Source: Amaricoccus macauensis_A
GTDB lineage: Bacteria; Pseudomonadota; Alphaproteobacteria; Rhodobacterales; Rhodobacteraceae
Direction of reading: 5' to 3'
DNA: 64,000 nucleotides
NCBI RefSeq assembly: GCF_049800915.1
Contig: NZ_JBNAFY010000002.1
Span: 434,001 to 498,000, forward strand
Part shown: piece after piece, positions 54,175-64,000 of the stretch
Layout: every line of letters begins with the position of its first letter
Position numbering within the stretch: position 1 is the stretch's first letter
The notes under the pieces: model-generated
Databases searched by the model: none
What the model saw: only the letters and a program-made list of their open reading frames with translations
Told to the model about the DNA's origin: nothing
Made by a program: the position numbers and the translations under genes

Positions 54175-54230
54175 CCATACATTTAGCCATATCGTTTCCA
54201 TATCGAAACCATACGGATTCCATACGCGGA
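54175..54230. repeat. Array B: five 11-bp CCATAY elements upstream of icd
   Basis: Units begin at 54175 (CCATAC), 54187 (CCATAT), 54198 (CCATAT), 54209 (CCATAC) and 54220 (CCATAC): spacing 12, 11, 11, 11, the same as array A at 25620. Units read CCATATCGTTT, CCATATCGAAA, CCATACGGATT. The array ends about 130 bases before the icd start and 34 bases after the FMN reductase stop. Confidence 0.75.
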
Positions 54231-54357
54231 AATCGGCGAGGAATCGGGCTCTCCAGGCCCGGCTTCCTCTTCTCGAGACTCGCAATATTGCTCAGCCATG
54301 TGGACCTCGGCCTGTAGCTCGGCTAAGGCTCTTGCGAAGTTAAAACGGGGGCGTGAA

Positions 54358-56565
54358 ATGGCCGAGACAGATATCCCAGACATCGTGTATACCAAGGTGG
54401 ACGAAGCACCTGAGCTTGCGTCGGCATCGCTTCTGCCAGTCATCCGCACCTTCGCGGCCGCGGCGGGCGTCACCGTCGGGACCCGCGATATTTCCCTTGC
54501 GGGCCGCATCATCGCAGCGTTCCCCGAGAAGCTCACCGATGCCCAGAAGCAGAGTGACGACCTTGCCTGGTTGGGAAATCTGGTGAAGCAGCCCGAGGCA
54601 AATGTCATCAAGCTGCCCAATATTTCTGCCTCCGTTCCGCAGCTCGTCGCGGCGGTGAAAGAGCTCCAGTCGCAGGGCTATGACCTGCCGGACTACCCCG
54701 AAGAGCCTTCCACCGACGAGGAAAAGGACGCCCGCGCCCGCTACGATGCGATCAAGGGCTCGGCCGTGAACCCGGTTCTGCGCGAGGGCAATTCCGATCG
54801 CCGTGCCGCCATCGCGGTCAAGAAGTTCGCCCAGGCCAACCCGCACCGTATGGGCAAATGGACGGCCGACAGCAAGACGCGCGTCGCCACGATGGGGCAT
54901 GACGATTTCTTCTCGAACGAGAAATCCACCCGCCTCTCCGGTGAAGCGACCGTTCGGATCGAGCATGAGGCCGCCGACGGCACCGTGACCGTGCTTAAGG
55001 AGGGGATCAAGTATCCCTCCGGGACAGTTGTCGACGCCACCTTTATGTCCGCCAAGTCGCTCGATGCCTTCCTGGCCAAGGAAATCGAGAAGACCAAGGA
55101 AGAAGGTATCCTTTGGTCGCTCCACATGAAGGCAACGATGATGAAGGTCTCCGACCCGATCATCTTCGGCCATGCAGTCAAGGCATGGCTCGCGCCGGTC
55201 TTCGACAAATACGGCGACAAGCTGGCAGAAGCCGGTGTGAACCCGAATTCCGGTCTCGGCGACCTGCTCGCGCGCGTGAAGGCCATGCCCGAGGTCATGG
55301 AAGCCATCGAGGCCACCCGGGCCGAGAACCCGCCAATGTACATGGTGAATTCCGACAAGGGGATCACCAACCTGCACGTGCCCTCGGACGTCATCATCGA
55401 CGCGTCCATGCCCGCGCTCATTCGCGCCGGCGGCAAGGGCTGGGGCCCGGACGGCAATGAGGCGGACTGCGTCTGCGTCATTCCCGACAGCTGTTATGCG
55501 CCGGTCTATGACGAGACGATCGAATACTTCAAGGAAACCGGCGCGCTCGACCCGGCCACCGCGGGCGCAGTGCAGAACATCGGCCTGATGGCACAGAAGG
55601 CCGAGGAATACGGCTCGCATCCGACCACCTTCGAGATCCCGGCTGACGGGATTGTCCGGATGGTCACCGACACCGGCGTCGAACTGCATGAGCACAAGGT
55701 TGAGAAGGGCGACATCTGGCGCTCCTCCTCGGCACGTCGGGCGCCCATCGAGGACTGGGTGAAACTCGCGATCGACCGGCAGAAGGCCGAAGGCTGCGAG
55801 GCCATCTTCTGGCTCGATCCGAACCGCGCCCATGACGCGGAACTGATCGAATTCGTGAAACCGATCCTCGAGGCCGAGGGTGTGGCGGACAAGTTCGAGA
55901 TCATGGCCCCGCGCGAGGCGACCCGGAAAACTCTCGAATCCATTCGCGAAGGCAAGACCTCGATTGCCATCACCGGCAACGTGCTGCGCGACTACCTCAC
56001 CGATCTCTTCCCCATCCTCGAGCTCGGCACCTCGGCCAAGATGCTTTCGATCGTGAAGCTGATGAATGGCGGCGGTCTGTTCGAGACCGGCGCGGGCGGC
56101 TCTGCGCCGAAGCATGTCCAGCAGCTCATGGAAGAAAACCACCTCCGCTGGGATTCGCTAGGCGAGTTCTGCGCACTGGGCGAGAGCCTGAAGTTCCTTG
56201 CAGATGCAAAGGGCAATGAGAAGGCGCGCGTGCTGGGCAAGGCGGTCGATGCCGCAACCCAGGGCGTTCTCGACAATGACAAGTCGCCGTCCCGCAAGGT
56301 CGGCCAGCCTGACAACCGCGACAGCCACTACTGGTTTGCGCGCTACTGGGCCGAGGCGCTTGCCGCGCAGGATGAGGATGCGGATCTGAAGGCGCATTTC
56401 GAGCCGATCGCCAAGGCGCTCGTGGATCATGAGGAGGCGATCGTCTCCGAACTGGCTGCGGCTCAGGGCAGCCCCGCCGATCTCGGAGGCTACTACCACA
56501 CAGACGCGGAGAAGACTGCTCTTGTGATGCGCCCCTCTACTACGCTCAACACCATCATCGACTGA
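54358..56565 (+). CDS. icd: NADP-dependent isocitrate dehydrogenase, monomeric type
   Basis: 735 residues, the length of the monomeric IDH-II enzyme rather than the 400-residue dimer. It oxidises isocitrate to 2-oxoglutarate in the TCA cycle. Family sequence is continuous: SVPQLVAAVKELQSQGYDLPDYPEEP, KFAQANPHRMGKWTADSKTRVATM, and NSDKGITNLHVPSDVIIDASMPALIR. ATG 54358 is chosen; the 20 codons upstream in frame are not conserved. An 11-bp repeat array sits upstream. Confidence 0.96.
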   Translation: MAETDIPDIVYTKVDEAPELASASLLPVIRTFAAAAGVTVGTRDISLAGRIIAAFPEKLTDAQKQSDDLAWLGNLVKQPEANVIKLPNISASVPQLVAAVKELQSQGYDLPDYPEEPSTDEEKDARARYDAIKGSAVNPVLREGNSDRRAAIAVKKFAQANPHRMGKWTADSKTRVATMGHDDFFSNEKSTRLSGEATVRIEHEAADGTVTVLKEGIKYPSGTVVDATFMSAKSLDAFLAKEIEKTKEEGILWSLHMKATMMKVSDPIIFGHAVKAWLAPVFDKYGDKLAEAGVNPNSGLGDLLARVKAMPEVMEAIEATRAENPPMYMVNSDKGITNLHVPSDVIIDASMPALIRAGGKGWGPDGNEADCVCVIPDSCYAPVYDETIEYFKETGALDPATAGAVQNIGLMAQKAEEYGSHPTTFEIPADGIVRMVTDTGVELHEHKVEKGDIWRSSSARRAPIEDWVKLAIDRQKAEGCEAIFWLDPNRAHDAELIEFVKPILEAEGVADKFEIMAPREATRKTLESIREGKTSIAITGNVLRDYLTDLFPILELGTSAKMLSIVKLMNGGGLFETGAGGSAPKHVQQLMEENHLRWDSLGEFCALGESLKFLADAKGNEKARVLGKAVDAATQGVLDNDKSPSRKVGQPDNRDSHYWFARYWAEALAAQDEDADLKAHFEPIAKALVDHEEAIVSELAAAQGSPADLGGYYHTDAEKTALVMRPSTTLNTIID

Positions 56566-56570
56566 GCGGC

Positions 56571-57296
56571 ATGCCCGGAAAATCCCCTGTCCGGCCGGAA
56601 AGGCCGGGCGGGTCACCGCAAAGCAGGCGCCATGATCTCGTGATCTTCGATTGCGACGGTGTGCTCATAGACAGCGAAGCGATTGCGGCACGGTGCCTTG
56701 TCGAGGCGCACCGGGAAATCGGTGTGGAAATCGACCGGGATTTTGTCGCCGAGCACTACCTTGGCCGCAGTTTTCCCGTCGTTGAGAAGGTCGTTAAACG
56801 TGATTTCGGCGTTGTGCTCCCGGCGCATTTCGAAAGCCGTTACCGGGCGAGGCTTCTTGAGGCGTACGACATTGAGTTGAGGGTCATGCCAGGTGTGGTT
56901 GGAGTAATTGAAGCTCTGGGGGTCCCATACTCTCTCGCGACAAGTTCCTCTCCGAAACGACTTGCGCATTCGCTGAGCGTCGTCGCCCTGGATCGGTATT
57001 TTGAGGGCAGGTGCGTGACTGCTTCTGAAGTCGAGCGAGGAAAACCCGCGCCGGATATCTATCTGCACGTCGCGAACCGGTGGAATGCTGATCCCGAAAG
57101 GTGCCTGGTGATCGAGGACTCCCTAGTAGGCGTCGAGGCGGGGCTGGCGGCCGGCATGGAGGTCTGGCGTTTTGTCGGCGGGACCCACCTCTCGGGTGTC
57201 TCGCGAGACATGCCCAGAAATGCACGCTGGCACAGGCAGTTTGCTTCTTTTGACGAATTCTTCCATCTTGAACCCAGTTTGAAGTCCAGGAATTAG
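56571..57296 (+). CDS. HAD-superfamily phosphatase
   Basis: 241 residues. HAD motif I is IFDCDGVLIDSE (about residue 25), motif II SLATSSSPKRLAHSL, the Lys in VERGKPAPDIYL, and motif IV CLVIEDSLVGVEAG. This is the beta-phosphoglucomutase / phosphoglycolate phosphatase-like subgroup acting on small sugar phosphates. It starts 5 bases after icd, but smoC follows after 4 bases, so it probably belongs to the polyol genes as a sugar- or polyol-phosphate phosphatase (inference). Confidence 0.85.
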   Translation: MPGKSPVRPERPGGSPQSRRHDLVIFDCDGVLIDSEAIAARCLVEAHREIGVEIDRDFVAEHYLGRSFPVVEKVVKRDFGVVLPAHFESRYRARLLEAYDIELRVMPGVVGVIEALGVPYSLATSSSPKRLAHSLSVVALDRYFEGRCVTASEVERGKPAPDIYLHVANRWNADPERCLVIEDSLVGVEAGLAAGMEVWRFVGGTHLSGVSRDMPRNARWHRQFASFDEFFHLEPSLKSRN

Positions 57297-57300
57297 CAAC

Positions 57301-58254
57301 GTGGCGAAACATGCGGGACAGACCGTGGATACGCGCGATCTGGCTGCACGAGCGGCTTGGTTGTCGTTTGTGGGTGGTCTGACACAGGACCAGATTGCAA
57401 TGGAACTTGGCATTTCGCGACAACGTGCTCAAAGGCTGGTGGCGCGCGCGCACGCCGAGAATCTCGTCCGGGTCCGGATCGATCATCCCATTGCCGATTG
57501 CCTCGAACTTGAACGTGACTTGAAGCGGCTCTTCAATCTCGATTCGGCATGGGTGGGTCCATCGCCTGGGCGAGGCGCCGACGCGCTGACGGGAGTGGCC
57601 CCTTTCGCAGCCCCGATACTCGAACGCGAATTCCTTGAGACCGCGCCTCGCGTTTTTGCACTTGGAACAGGGCGGACGCTGAGACAGGTTGTGGAGCAAC
57701 TCCCCTCCATCGACGGCTCGCAGCACAAGCTCGTTTCGCTGATCGGGAATGTCGCGCCAGATGGATCGGCTACCCTTTACGAGGTTATCATCCGGCTGGC
57801 GGAAAAACTGTCAGCGCCCCATTTTCCGCTTTCCATTCCGCTCGTCTCGCGCAGTCCGGAGGAGTCGCAACTCTACCGGTCTCTGCCGCATGTGCTGACG
57901 GCTCGTGCGCTGGCGGAGAATGCAGACCTCGCAATTGTGGGCGTGGGACAGATGACCCAGGATGCACCACTTCTTGTGGACGGGTTCATCAATGCCGATG
58001 AGCATGCCGCCCTTGTCTCGGCTGGTGCAGTAGGCGAACTGGGCGGGCACACGTTCGATGCGCAGGGACGTTTTGTCGAACACCCGATGAATGATCGAAT
58101 CGTTGGAGTTCGTGTCCCGGTCAACGACGTACCGGTTCTTTGTATTGGAGCAGGAAAAACCAAGGTCATTCCGCTGCGCTCTGCTCTCCAGGGTGGCCTG
58201 ATTTCCAAATTGATCACCGACGAAGTGACGGCCCGCGAACTCCTGAAGCCCTAG
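57301..58254 (+). CDS. smoC: SmoC-type SorC/DeoR sugar-binding regulator
   Basis: 317 residues. The N-terminal HTH is LTQDQIAMELGISRQRAQRLV (about residues 28-48). The effector domain of the SorC family has ALGTGRTL and SLIGNVAPDGSA, with NADLAIVGVG later. It is the expected activator/repressor of the sorbitol/mannitol operon that starts 220 bases downstream. A 27-bp inverted repeat in that gap is its likely operator. Confidence 0.9.
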   Translation: MAKHAGQTVDTRDLAARAAWLSFVGGLTQDQIAMELGISRQRAQRLVARAHAENLVRVRIDHPIADCLELERDLKRLFNLDSAWVGPSPGRGADALTGVAPFAAPILEREFLETAPRVFALGTGRTLRQVVEQLPSIDGSQHKLVSLIGNVAPDGSATLYEVIIRLAEKLSAPHFPLSIPLVSRSPEESQLYRSLPHVLTARALAENADLAIVGVGQMTQDAPLLVDGFINADEHAALVSAGAVGELGGHTFDAQGRFVEHPMNDRIVGVRVPVNDVPVLCIGAGKTKVIPLRSALQGGLISKLITDEVTARELLKP

Positions 58255-58371
58255 AGCCGGTGCTTGCCGGACGCCTTGGCTGACGGAAAAATCCAGTAAT
58301 CTCATAGAGTAAAGCTGTGTAGCGCACATGCGCCGCACGGCCTGCGCTTGGTTCGTATCGTTTGGTTAAGC

Positions 58372-58398
58372 GAATTTCTCATCTCGTTTGAGAAATTC
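58372..58398. promoter_or_regulatory. Inverted-repeat operator upstream of smoE
   Basis: GAATTTCTCA (58372-58381) and TGAGAAATTC (58389-58398) form a perfect 10-bp inverted repeat with spacer TCTCGTT. It ends one base before the -35 box. It is the best candidate site for SmoC, encoded immediately upstream. Confidence 0.7.
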
Positions 58399-58399
58399 C

Positions 58400-58428
58400 T
58401 TGACTTACGCACCTACATGACTGATTAT
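58400..58428 (+). promoter_or_regulatory. Candidate sigma-70 promoter of the smo operon
   Basis: TTGACT (58400-58405) and GATTAT (58423-58428) are spaced by 17 bases. The start codon of smoE is at 58475, preceded by the strong ribosome site aggagg-like gggagg. The promoter abuts the inverted repeat. Confidence 0.5.
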
Positions 58429-58474
58429 TTGCCCAGTCAACGAGCAAAAAATCGATCTCTTAGGGAGGACCAAG

Positions 58475-59788
58475 ATGAAGAGATTTCCCCGTGTGCTGCT
58501 CGGTGCATGCGCTGTAAGTGCGCTTGCTACCGCAGGCTTCGCCCAGACCAGCATCACTGTGGCGACCGTGAACAACGGCGACATGATCAGGATGCAGGGC
58601 TTGATGCAGGACTTCAACGATAAAAACCCAGATATCGAGGTGAACTGGGTCACACTTGAAGAGAATGCGCTCCGTCAGCAGGTCACGACCGACATCGCAA
58701 CCGGCGGTGGCCAGTATGACGTTCTGACCATTGGCACTTACGAAGTTCCGATCTGGGGCCGGCAGGGCTGGCTCGAGCCGCTCGAAGGCTTCTCTGACGA
58801 CTACGACGTCGAGGACATTCTTCCGGCGGTTCGCGAAGCGCTTTCGGTCGACGGAACGATGTATGCTGCACCGTTCTATGGCGAAAGTGCCATGATCATG
58901 TATCGCACCGACCTCGTCGAGGAAGCTGGCGTCGAGATGCCCGACAGCCCGACCTGGTCGCAGGTGATGGCAGCAGCCGAAGCAATGACCGACAAGGACA
59001 ACGAAGTCTATGGGATCTGTCTGCGCGGCAAGGCGGGCTGGGGTGAGAACATGGCCTTCCTGGGCGCCATGTCCAACAGCTACGGCGCGCGTTGGTTCGA
59101 CATGGACTGGAACCCGCAGTTCGACAGCCCTGAATGGGAGGAAACCGTCACGGACTACCTGCACATGATGCAGAACTACGGTCCTCCGGGCGCGTCCTCG
59201 AACGGCTTCAACGAAAACCTGACGCTATTCCAGCAGGGCAAGTGCGGAATGTGGATCGACGCGACGGTCGCCGCAGGCTTCGTGACCGGGCCGGACTCGA
59301 CTGTGGCCGACAGCGTCGGTTTTGCGCAGTTCCCGAACAAGGAAGGCGTCGACAATCACGGTAACTGGCTCTGGGCATGGTCGCTGGCAATTCCGGCGTC
59401 GTCTCAGAAGAAGGAAGCCGCTCAGACCTTTATCGAGTGGGCGACCTCCAAGGGCTACACCGAACTCGTCGCCTCCGAGCAGGGCTGGCGCGCAGCACCT
59501 CCGGGCACCCGTACCTCGCTCTATGAGAATGCGGACTACCAGGCTGACGCACCCTTCGCGGCCATGACGCTGGACTCGATGAATGCTGTCGACACTCAGA
59601 AGCCGTCGGTTCAGGACATCCCCTACACGGGTGCTCAGTTCGTCGCGATCCCCGAGTTCCAGGGTATCGGCACCGACGTGGGACAGCAGATGTCTGCAGC
59701 GGTCGCCGGTCAGAAGTCTGCTGAGGAGGCCCTGGCTGACGCACAGCAGCTCACGGACGATGCGATGATCGACGCCGGCTACAAGTAA
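58475..59788 (+). CDS. smoE: Polyol ABC transporter substrate-binding protein
   Basis: 437 residues with a signal peptide (RVLLGACAVSALATAGFAQ, cleavage near residue 22). Family 1 extracellular solute-binding protein: SITVATVNNGDMIRMQGL, DIEVNWVTLEENALRQQVTTDIA, GKCGMWIDATVAAGFV, matching the sorbitol/mannitol-binding SmoE group. It delivers sorbitol or mannitol to SmoFGK. A stable hairpin follows before smoF, as is usual for the highly expressed binding protein. Confidence 0.94.
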   Translation: MKRFPRVLLGACAVSALATAGFAQTSITVATVNNGDMIRMQGLMQDFNDKNPDIEVNWVTLEENALRQQVTTDIATGGGQYDVLTIGTYEVPIWGRQGWLEPLEGFSDDYDVEDILPAVREALSVDGTMYAAPFYGESAMIMYRTDLVEEAGVEMPDSPTWSQVMAAAEAMTDKDNEVYGICLRGKAGWGENMAFLGAMSNSYGARWFDMDWNPQFDSPEWEETVTDYLHMMQNYGPPGASSNGFNENLTLFQQGKCGMWIDATVAAGFVTGPDSTVADSVGFAQFPNKEGVDNHGNWLWAWSLAIPASSQKKEAAQTFIEWATSKGYTELVASEQGWRAAPPGTRTSLYENADYQADAPFAAMTLDSMNAVDTQKPSVQDIPYTGAQFVAIPEFQGIGTDVGQQMSAAVAGQKSAEEALADAQQLTDDAMIDAGYK

Positions 59789-59814
59789 GCCGCCCCGACA
59801 TCCGCAACGATTTG

Positions 59815-59839
59815 CCGGGAGTGGCGCATCCACTCCCGG
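59815..59839 (+). terminator. Intercistronic hairpin after smoE
   Basis: Perfect 10-bp stem ccgggagtgg (59815-59824) / ccactcccgg (59830-59839), loop cgcat. It lies 26 bases past the smoE stop within the operon, so it is more likely an mRNA-stabilising or partial-termination structure than a full stop. Confidence 0.65.
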
Positions 59840-60001
59840 TTTCCGGGCAACCTGGGTCGCCACAACGGCTTCAGGTGATTTCGCCACGGTTCGCGAATTC
59901 GTGTCCGATCTGTCAGTCGCCCGGGGCCCTTTCGCGTGCGACTACGCGCCTGGCGCGGCCGGCCCCGTCCCCACGACCAAAGTCCACCGTTGGAGCGCCC
60001 C

Positions 60002-60871
60002 ATGGCCACTCAAGCCTCGCGATCCGCTGCCCGCTGGATGATCTCGCCATCTGTGATCCTGCTTTTTCTCTGGATGGCGATCCCGCTCGGCACGACGATC
60101 TACTATTCGCTGCAGCGCTATCAGCTGCTTTATCCTGAACGCTCCGGTTTCGTCGGTTTCCGGAACTATTCCCGTTTTGTGTTTTCTCCCAGTTTCGGAG
60201 AGGCGGTTGCCAATACGTTGGTGCTCGTTCTTGCCGTCCTGATCATCACTGTTGTTCTCGGCATCCTGATCGCGCTGCTCATCGACCGGCCGATCTGGGG
60301 GCAGGGCCCGGTTCGTATTCTGGTGATCTCGCCATTCTTCATCATGCCCCCGGTCTCGGCACTGATCTGGAAGAACATGTTCTTCAACCCATCGAACGGG
60401 CTCTTCGCCGAATTCTCGAAACTTTTCGGAATGACGCCGTTCGACTTCCTGGGGCAGGCGCCATTGGCTTCGATTATATGGATCGTGTCCTGGGAGTGGC
60501 TGCCCTTCGCGACCCTCATTCTGCTGACAGCGCTTCAGTCCCTCGATGGCGAGCAACTCGAGGCTGCGGAAATGGACGGAGCCAAGCCGCTTGCTCGCTT
60601 CTGGTACATCATGCTGCCGCACATGAGCCGCGCGATCACGGTCGTCATCCTGATCCAGACAATCTTCCTTCTTGGTGTCTTCGGTGAAATTCTCGTCACG
60701 ACCAACGGTGGACCGGGAACGGCCTCCACGACGCTGCCCTTCCTGATCTACAAGGAGGCACTACTCGACTTCGACGCAGGCACCGCAGCAGCCGGTGGGG
60801 TCGTTGCCGTCATTCTCGCAAACATCGTCGCCATCTTCCTGATGAAGGCGATCGGCAAGAATCTGGATTGA
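60002..60871 (+). CDS. smoF: Polyol ABC transporter permease, first subunit
   Basis: 289 residues from ATG 60002, six membrane spans (for example SPSVILLFLWMAIPLGTTIYY, TLVLVLAVLIITVVLGILIALL). The permease EAA loop is EAAEMDGAKPLARFWYIMLP (about residue 200). It pairs with SmoG. The 214-base gap to smoE holds the hairpin. Confidence 0.93.
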   Translation: MATQASRSAARWMISPSVILLFLWMAIPLGTTIYYSLQRYQLLYPERSGFVGFRNYSRFVFSPSFGEAVANTLVLVLAVLIITVVLGILIALLIDRPIWGQGPVRILVISPFFIMPPVSALIWKNMFFNPSNGLFAEFSKLFGMTPFDFLGQAPLASIIWIVSWEWLPFATLILLTALQSLDGEQLEAAEMDGAKPLARFWYIMLPHMSRAITVVILIQTIFLLGVFGEILVTTNGGPGTASTTLPFLIYKEALLDFDAGTAAAGGVVAVILANIVAIFLMKAIGKNLD

Positions 60872-60883
60872 GGGGGAGAGAAA

Positions 60884-61714
60884 ATGGCACGCGCCGTAAC
60901 ACCAACCAAAAAGGCGATGAATACAGCAGCCGCATGGGCTGTGGCCTTCATCATCTTCTTCCCGATCCTCTGGACGTTCCTAACGAGCTTCAAGCCCGAA
61001 CAGGTTGCGGTGGCCTCGCCGCCGGTATTCCTGGGGTTTGAATGGACGTGGCAGAACTATCAGGACGTCATCCAGCAGAGAGGATATTTCAGCTACTTCT
61101 GGAACTCGGTTGTCATCGCACTCGGATCGACGGTCCTGGGCATGATCATCGCGATCCCCGCCGCCTGGGCCATGGCCTTTGTTCATGGGCCTCGGACCAA
61201 GGATCTTCTGATGTGGATGCTTTCCACCAAGATGATGCCGGCCGCGGGTGTCCTCGTTCCCATTTACCTGATGGGTAAGGGGCTCGGGATCATCGATACG
61301 AAGTTCCTGCTGACCATCGTCCTGATGCTGATGAACCTGCCGATCATCGTCTGGATGCTCTACACCTACTTCCGCGAAATCCCGGTCGATATCCTGGAAG
61401 CCGCGCGGATGGATGGGGCCAACCTCAAGAACGAGATCCTCTATGTCCTGACACCGATGGCCGTCCCGGGCATCGCCTCGACGCTGCTCCTGAACGTGAT
61501 CCTTGCATGGAACGAAGCGTTCTGGACGCTCAACCTGACAACCTTCCAGGCAGCACCGCTCACGAAGTTCATCGCCGGTTTCTCCAGCCCGCAGGGCCTC
61601 TTCTACGCGAAACTCTCGGCGGCTTCCGTCATGGCCATCCTGCCGATCATGGTGATCGGCTGGTTCAGCCAGAAACAGCTTGTCCGCGGTCTGACCTTCG
61701 GCGCAGTGAAATAG
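60884..61714 (+). CDS. smoG: Polyol ABC transporter permease, second subunit
   Basis: 276 residues with six membrane spans. The EAA loop is EAARMDGANLKNEILYVLTP (about residue 175). It starts 12 bases after smoF with a gggggaga ribosome site. MalG-type partner permease. Confidence 0.93.
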   Translation: MARAVTPTKKAMNTAAAWAVAFIIFFPILWTFLTSFKPEQVAVASPPVFLGFEWTWQNYQDVIQQRGYFSYFWNSVVIALGSTVLGMIIAIPAAWAMAFVHGPRTKDLLMWMLSTKMMPAAGVLVPIYLMGKGLGIIDTKFLLTIVLMLMNLPIIVWMLYTYFREIPVDILEAARMDGANLKNEILYVLTPMAVPGIASTLLLNVILAWNEAFWTLNLTTFQAAPLTKFIAGFSSPQGLFYAKLSAASVMAILPIMVIGWFSQKQLVRGLTFGAVK

Positions 61715-61724
61715 GATAGAATCC

Positions 61725-62729
<1,005 letters not shown>

Positions 62730-62757
62730 CCTGCCCAGGCGATACCGGTGAAATCAT

Positions 62758-62781
62758 GGAAGGGGGGATATCCTCCCTTCC
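62758..62781 (+). terminator. Intercistronic hairpin between smoK and mtlK
   Basis: 10-bp stem ggaagggggg (62758-62767) / cctcccttcc (62772-62781) with one G-U pair and loop atat. It lies 28 bases past the smoK stop and 33 bases before the next start codon; partial termination or transcript protection is possible. Confidence 0.6.
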
Positions 62782-62813
62782 GGGCGACAACCCCAGTCGG
62801 CGGGAGACCCCGA

Positions 62814-64000
62814 TGAAACTCAGCAATGCGACACTCGGCTCCCTTCCGGAGGGTGTGAAGGTTCCGAGTTACGATCGCTCCTCCCTGACACCCGGCATTG
62901 TCCATATCGGGCTCGGCAACTTCCATCGTGCGCACCAGGCGTGGTATTTGCATCGTCTCTTCGAACAGGGCCTTTGCCATGACTGGGCGATCGTGGGGGC
63001 TGGCGTCCGGCCTTATGATGCGGTGATGCGCGAGAAGTTCCTCGCGCAGGACTGCCTGACCACGCTGATCGAGCTTGATCCGTCAGGCCAGTCGGTCGAG
63101 GTCGTGGGTTCGATGATTGACTATGTGCCGATCGAGGAGGGGAACGCGGCACTGATCGCGCGCATGGCGCAGCCCGATATCCGCATCGTGGCGATGACAG
63201 TCACCGAGGGTGGCTACTACATCGATCTCGCGACGAAGGGCTTCGATGCGGAGAACGCCGATATCCAGCACGATGCGAAGAACCCGGATCGTCCGCGCAC
63301 AGCCTTTGGAGCCATGATCGCCGCTCTGAAGATCAGGAAGGAGAAGGGGATCGGTCCTTTCACCTGCCAAAGCTGCGACAACCTTCAGGGCAATGGGGCG
63401 ATCCTGCGGCAGACGATCTTGTCGCTGGCAGAGCTTTCGGATCCGGATCTGGCAAAATGGATCGAAGCGAACTGCACGTTCCCGAACTCCATGGTCGACA
63501 GTATCGTGCCGGCAACCGGTCCTGCCGAGCTTGCGCTCGTGCGCGAACTCGGGATCGAGGACAATGTGCCGGTCACCCACGAGAATTTTCGCCAGTGGGT
63601 GCTTGAGGACAAATTCTGCGCGGGACGTCCCGATTGGGACAAGGCCGGTGCGACATTCACCGATCATGTGCATGACTTCGAGACCATGAAGATCCGCATC
63701 CTCAATGGCGGGCATCAGGTCATCGCTGCACCCGGCGATCTCCTCGGTGTACAGACCATTTCCGGTTGCATGGAACATCCTCTTATCGCCGGGCTATTCC
63801 GCAAGGTGATCGGCGAGAATGTCGCGCCCCATGTGAAACCGGTTCCGGGCTACACGCCTGCGGATTACATGGAGTTGATCGAGCGTCGTTTTTCCAACCC
63901 CGAGATCCGCGATACCACGCGACGAGTGGCCTTCGACGGGTCCTCTCGGCAGCCCGGCTTCATCCTGAATTCGGTCCATGACGGGCTCGAGGCGGGTGTT
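62814..64000 (+). CDS. mtlK: Mannitol 2-dehydrogenase, partial
   Basis: The frame from ATG 62814 runs off the end of the window, giving 395 codons of about 490. Polyol-specific long-chain dehydrogenase family: GIVHIGLGNFHRAHQAWYL (NAD-binding loop, about residue 27), TVTEGGYY, CQSCDNLQGNG and the catalytic Lys region in MKIRILNGGHQVIA (about residue 292). It oxidises mannitol to fructose (and often arabitol or sorbitol). It follows smoK after 84 bases. No sorbitol dehydrogenase gene (smoS) lies between, unlike in R. sphaeroides. Confidence 0.93.

Overview
The window is high-GC DNA (roughly two thirds G+C by eye) from an alphaproteobacterium, most likely Rhodobacteraceae (Roseobacter/Rhodobacter group). 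Supporting this are ChpT, DUF3553, a lipoyl-bearing pyruvate dehydrogenase E1 beta, OlsB/OlsA lipid acyltransferases, a monomeric isocitrate dehydrogenase, and a smo/mtl polyol ABC operon laid out as in Rhodobacter sphaeroides. I see no rRNA, tRNA, CRISPR array, prophage or intact transposase, so this reads as chromosome with a few accessory insertions.

Layout. 1-1326: end of a CoxL/CoxM molybdenum hydroxylase operon. 1334-4376: DUF2239 and GIY-YIG genes in divergent pair, an orphan response regulator and a periplasmic PQQ-type sugar dehydrogenase. 4381-13200: housekeeping block (GlxA regulator, class II DAHP synthase, SerB, PAS protein, YicC, Gmk, gamma carbonic anhydrase, HPP-CBS protein, ChpT, DUF3553). 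13336-16280: aminolipid acyltransferases (OlsB, OlsA and a second OlsB-like enzyme) around MsrB. 16332-18034: a minus-strand stress-type operon (HisKA_2 kinase, Crp/Fnr regulator, DUF6894) that looks inserted, because a decayed copy of the preceding gene's 3' end lies beyond it. 18512-21617: serine hydrolase and a lone fused iron(III) permease, each preceded by an IscR-like iron box. 21599-26180: Prs, a DsbA-fold isomerase, ExoIII, RluB-type pseudouridine synthase and a cold-shock protein.

26512-34956 is a run of envelope genes: a 28-residue single-span peptide, XpaC, TelA, a DUF2927 lipoprotein, a DUF998 membrane protein, SPFH-GYF, a zinc-ribbon membrane protein and two exported proteins. 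XpaC and TelA belong to the tellurite/Ter-type stress repertoire, so this is my best candidate for an under-described system. 35031-48276 is central metabolism and division: ManC, PdhABC, FtsB, YihY, FbaB, Pgk, Tkt, a coiled-coil protein with ZapA, Grx4 and BolA. 48342-56565 holds PurL, then a cassette (alpha/beta hydrolase, broken SDR, AraC regulator) bracketed by REP-like repeats, an FMN reductase and Icd. 56571-64000 is the polyol operon: HAD phosphatase, SmoC, SmoE, SmoF, SmoG, SmoK and the start of MtlK.

The strongest unexplained signal is a pair of five-unit arrays of a CCATAYSG-type element with identical 12-11-11-11 spacing, at 25620 and 54175, the second just upstream of icd. Other regulatory structures are a near-perfect 22-bp palindrome between the -10 and start of pdhA, twin TACCCGGGYA palindromes between DUF2239 and GIY-YIG, and a 27-bp inverted repeat against the smoE -35 box.
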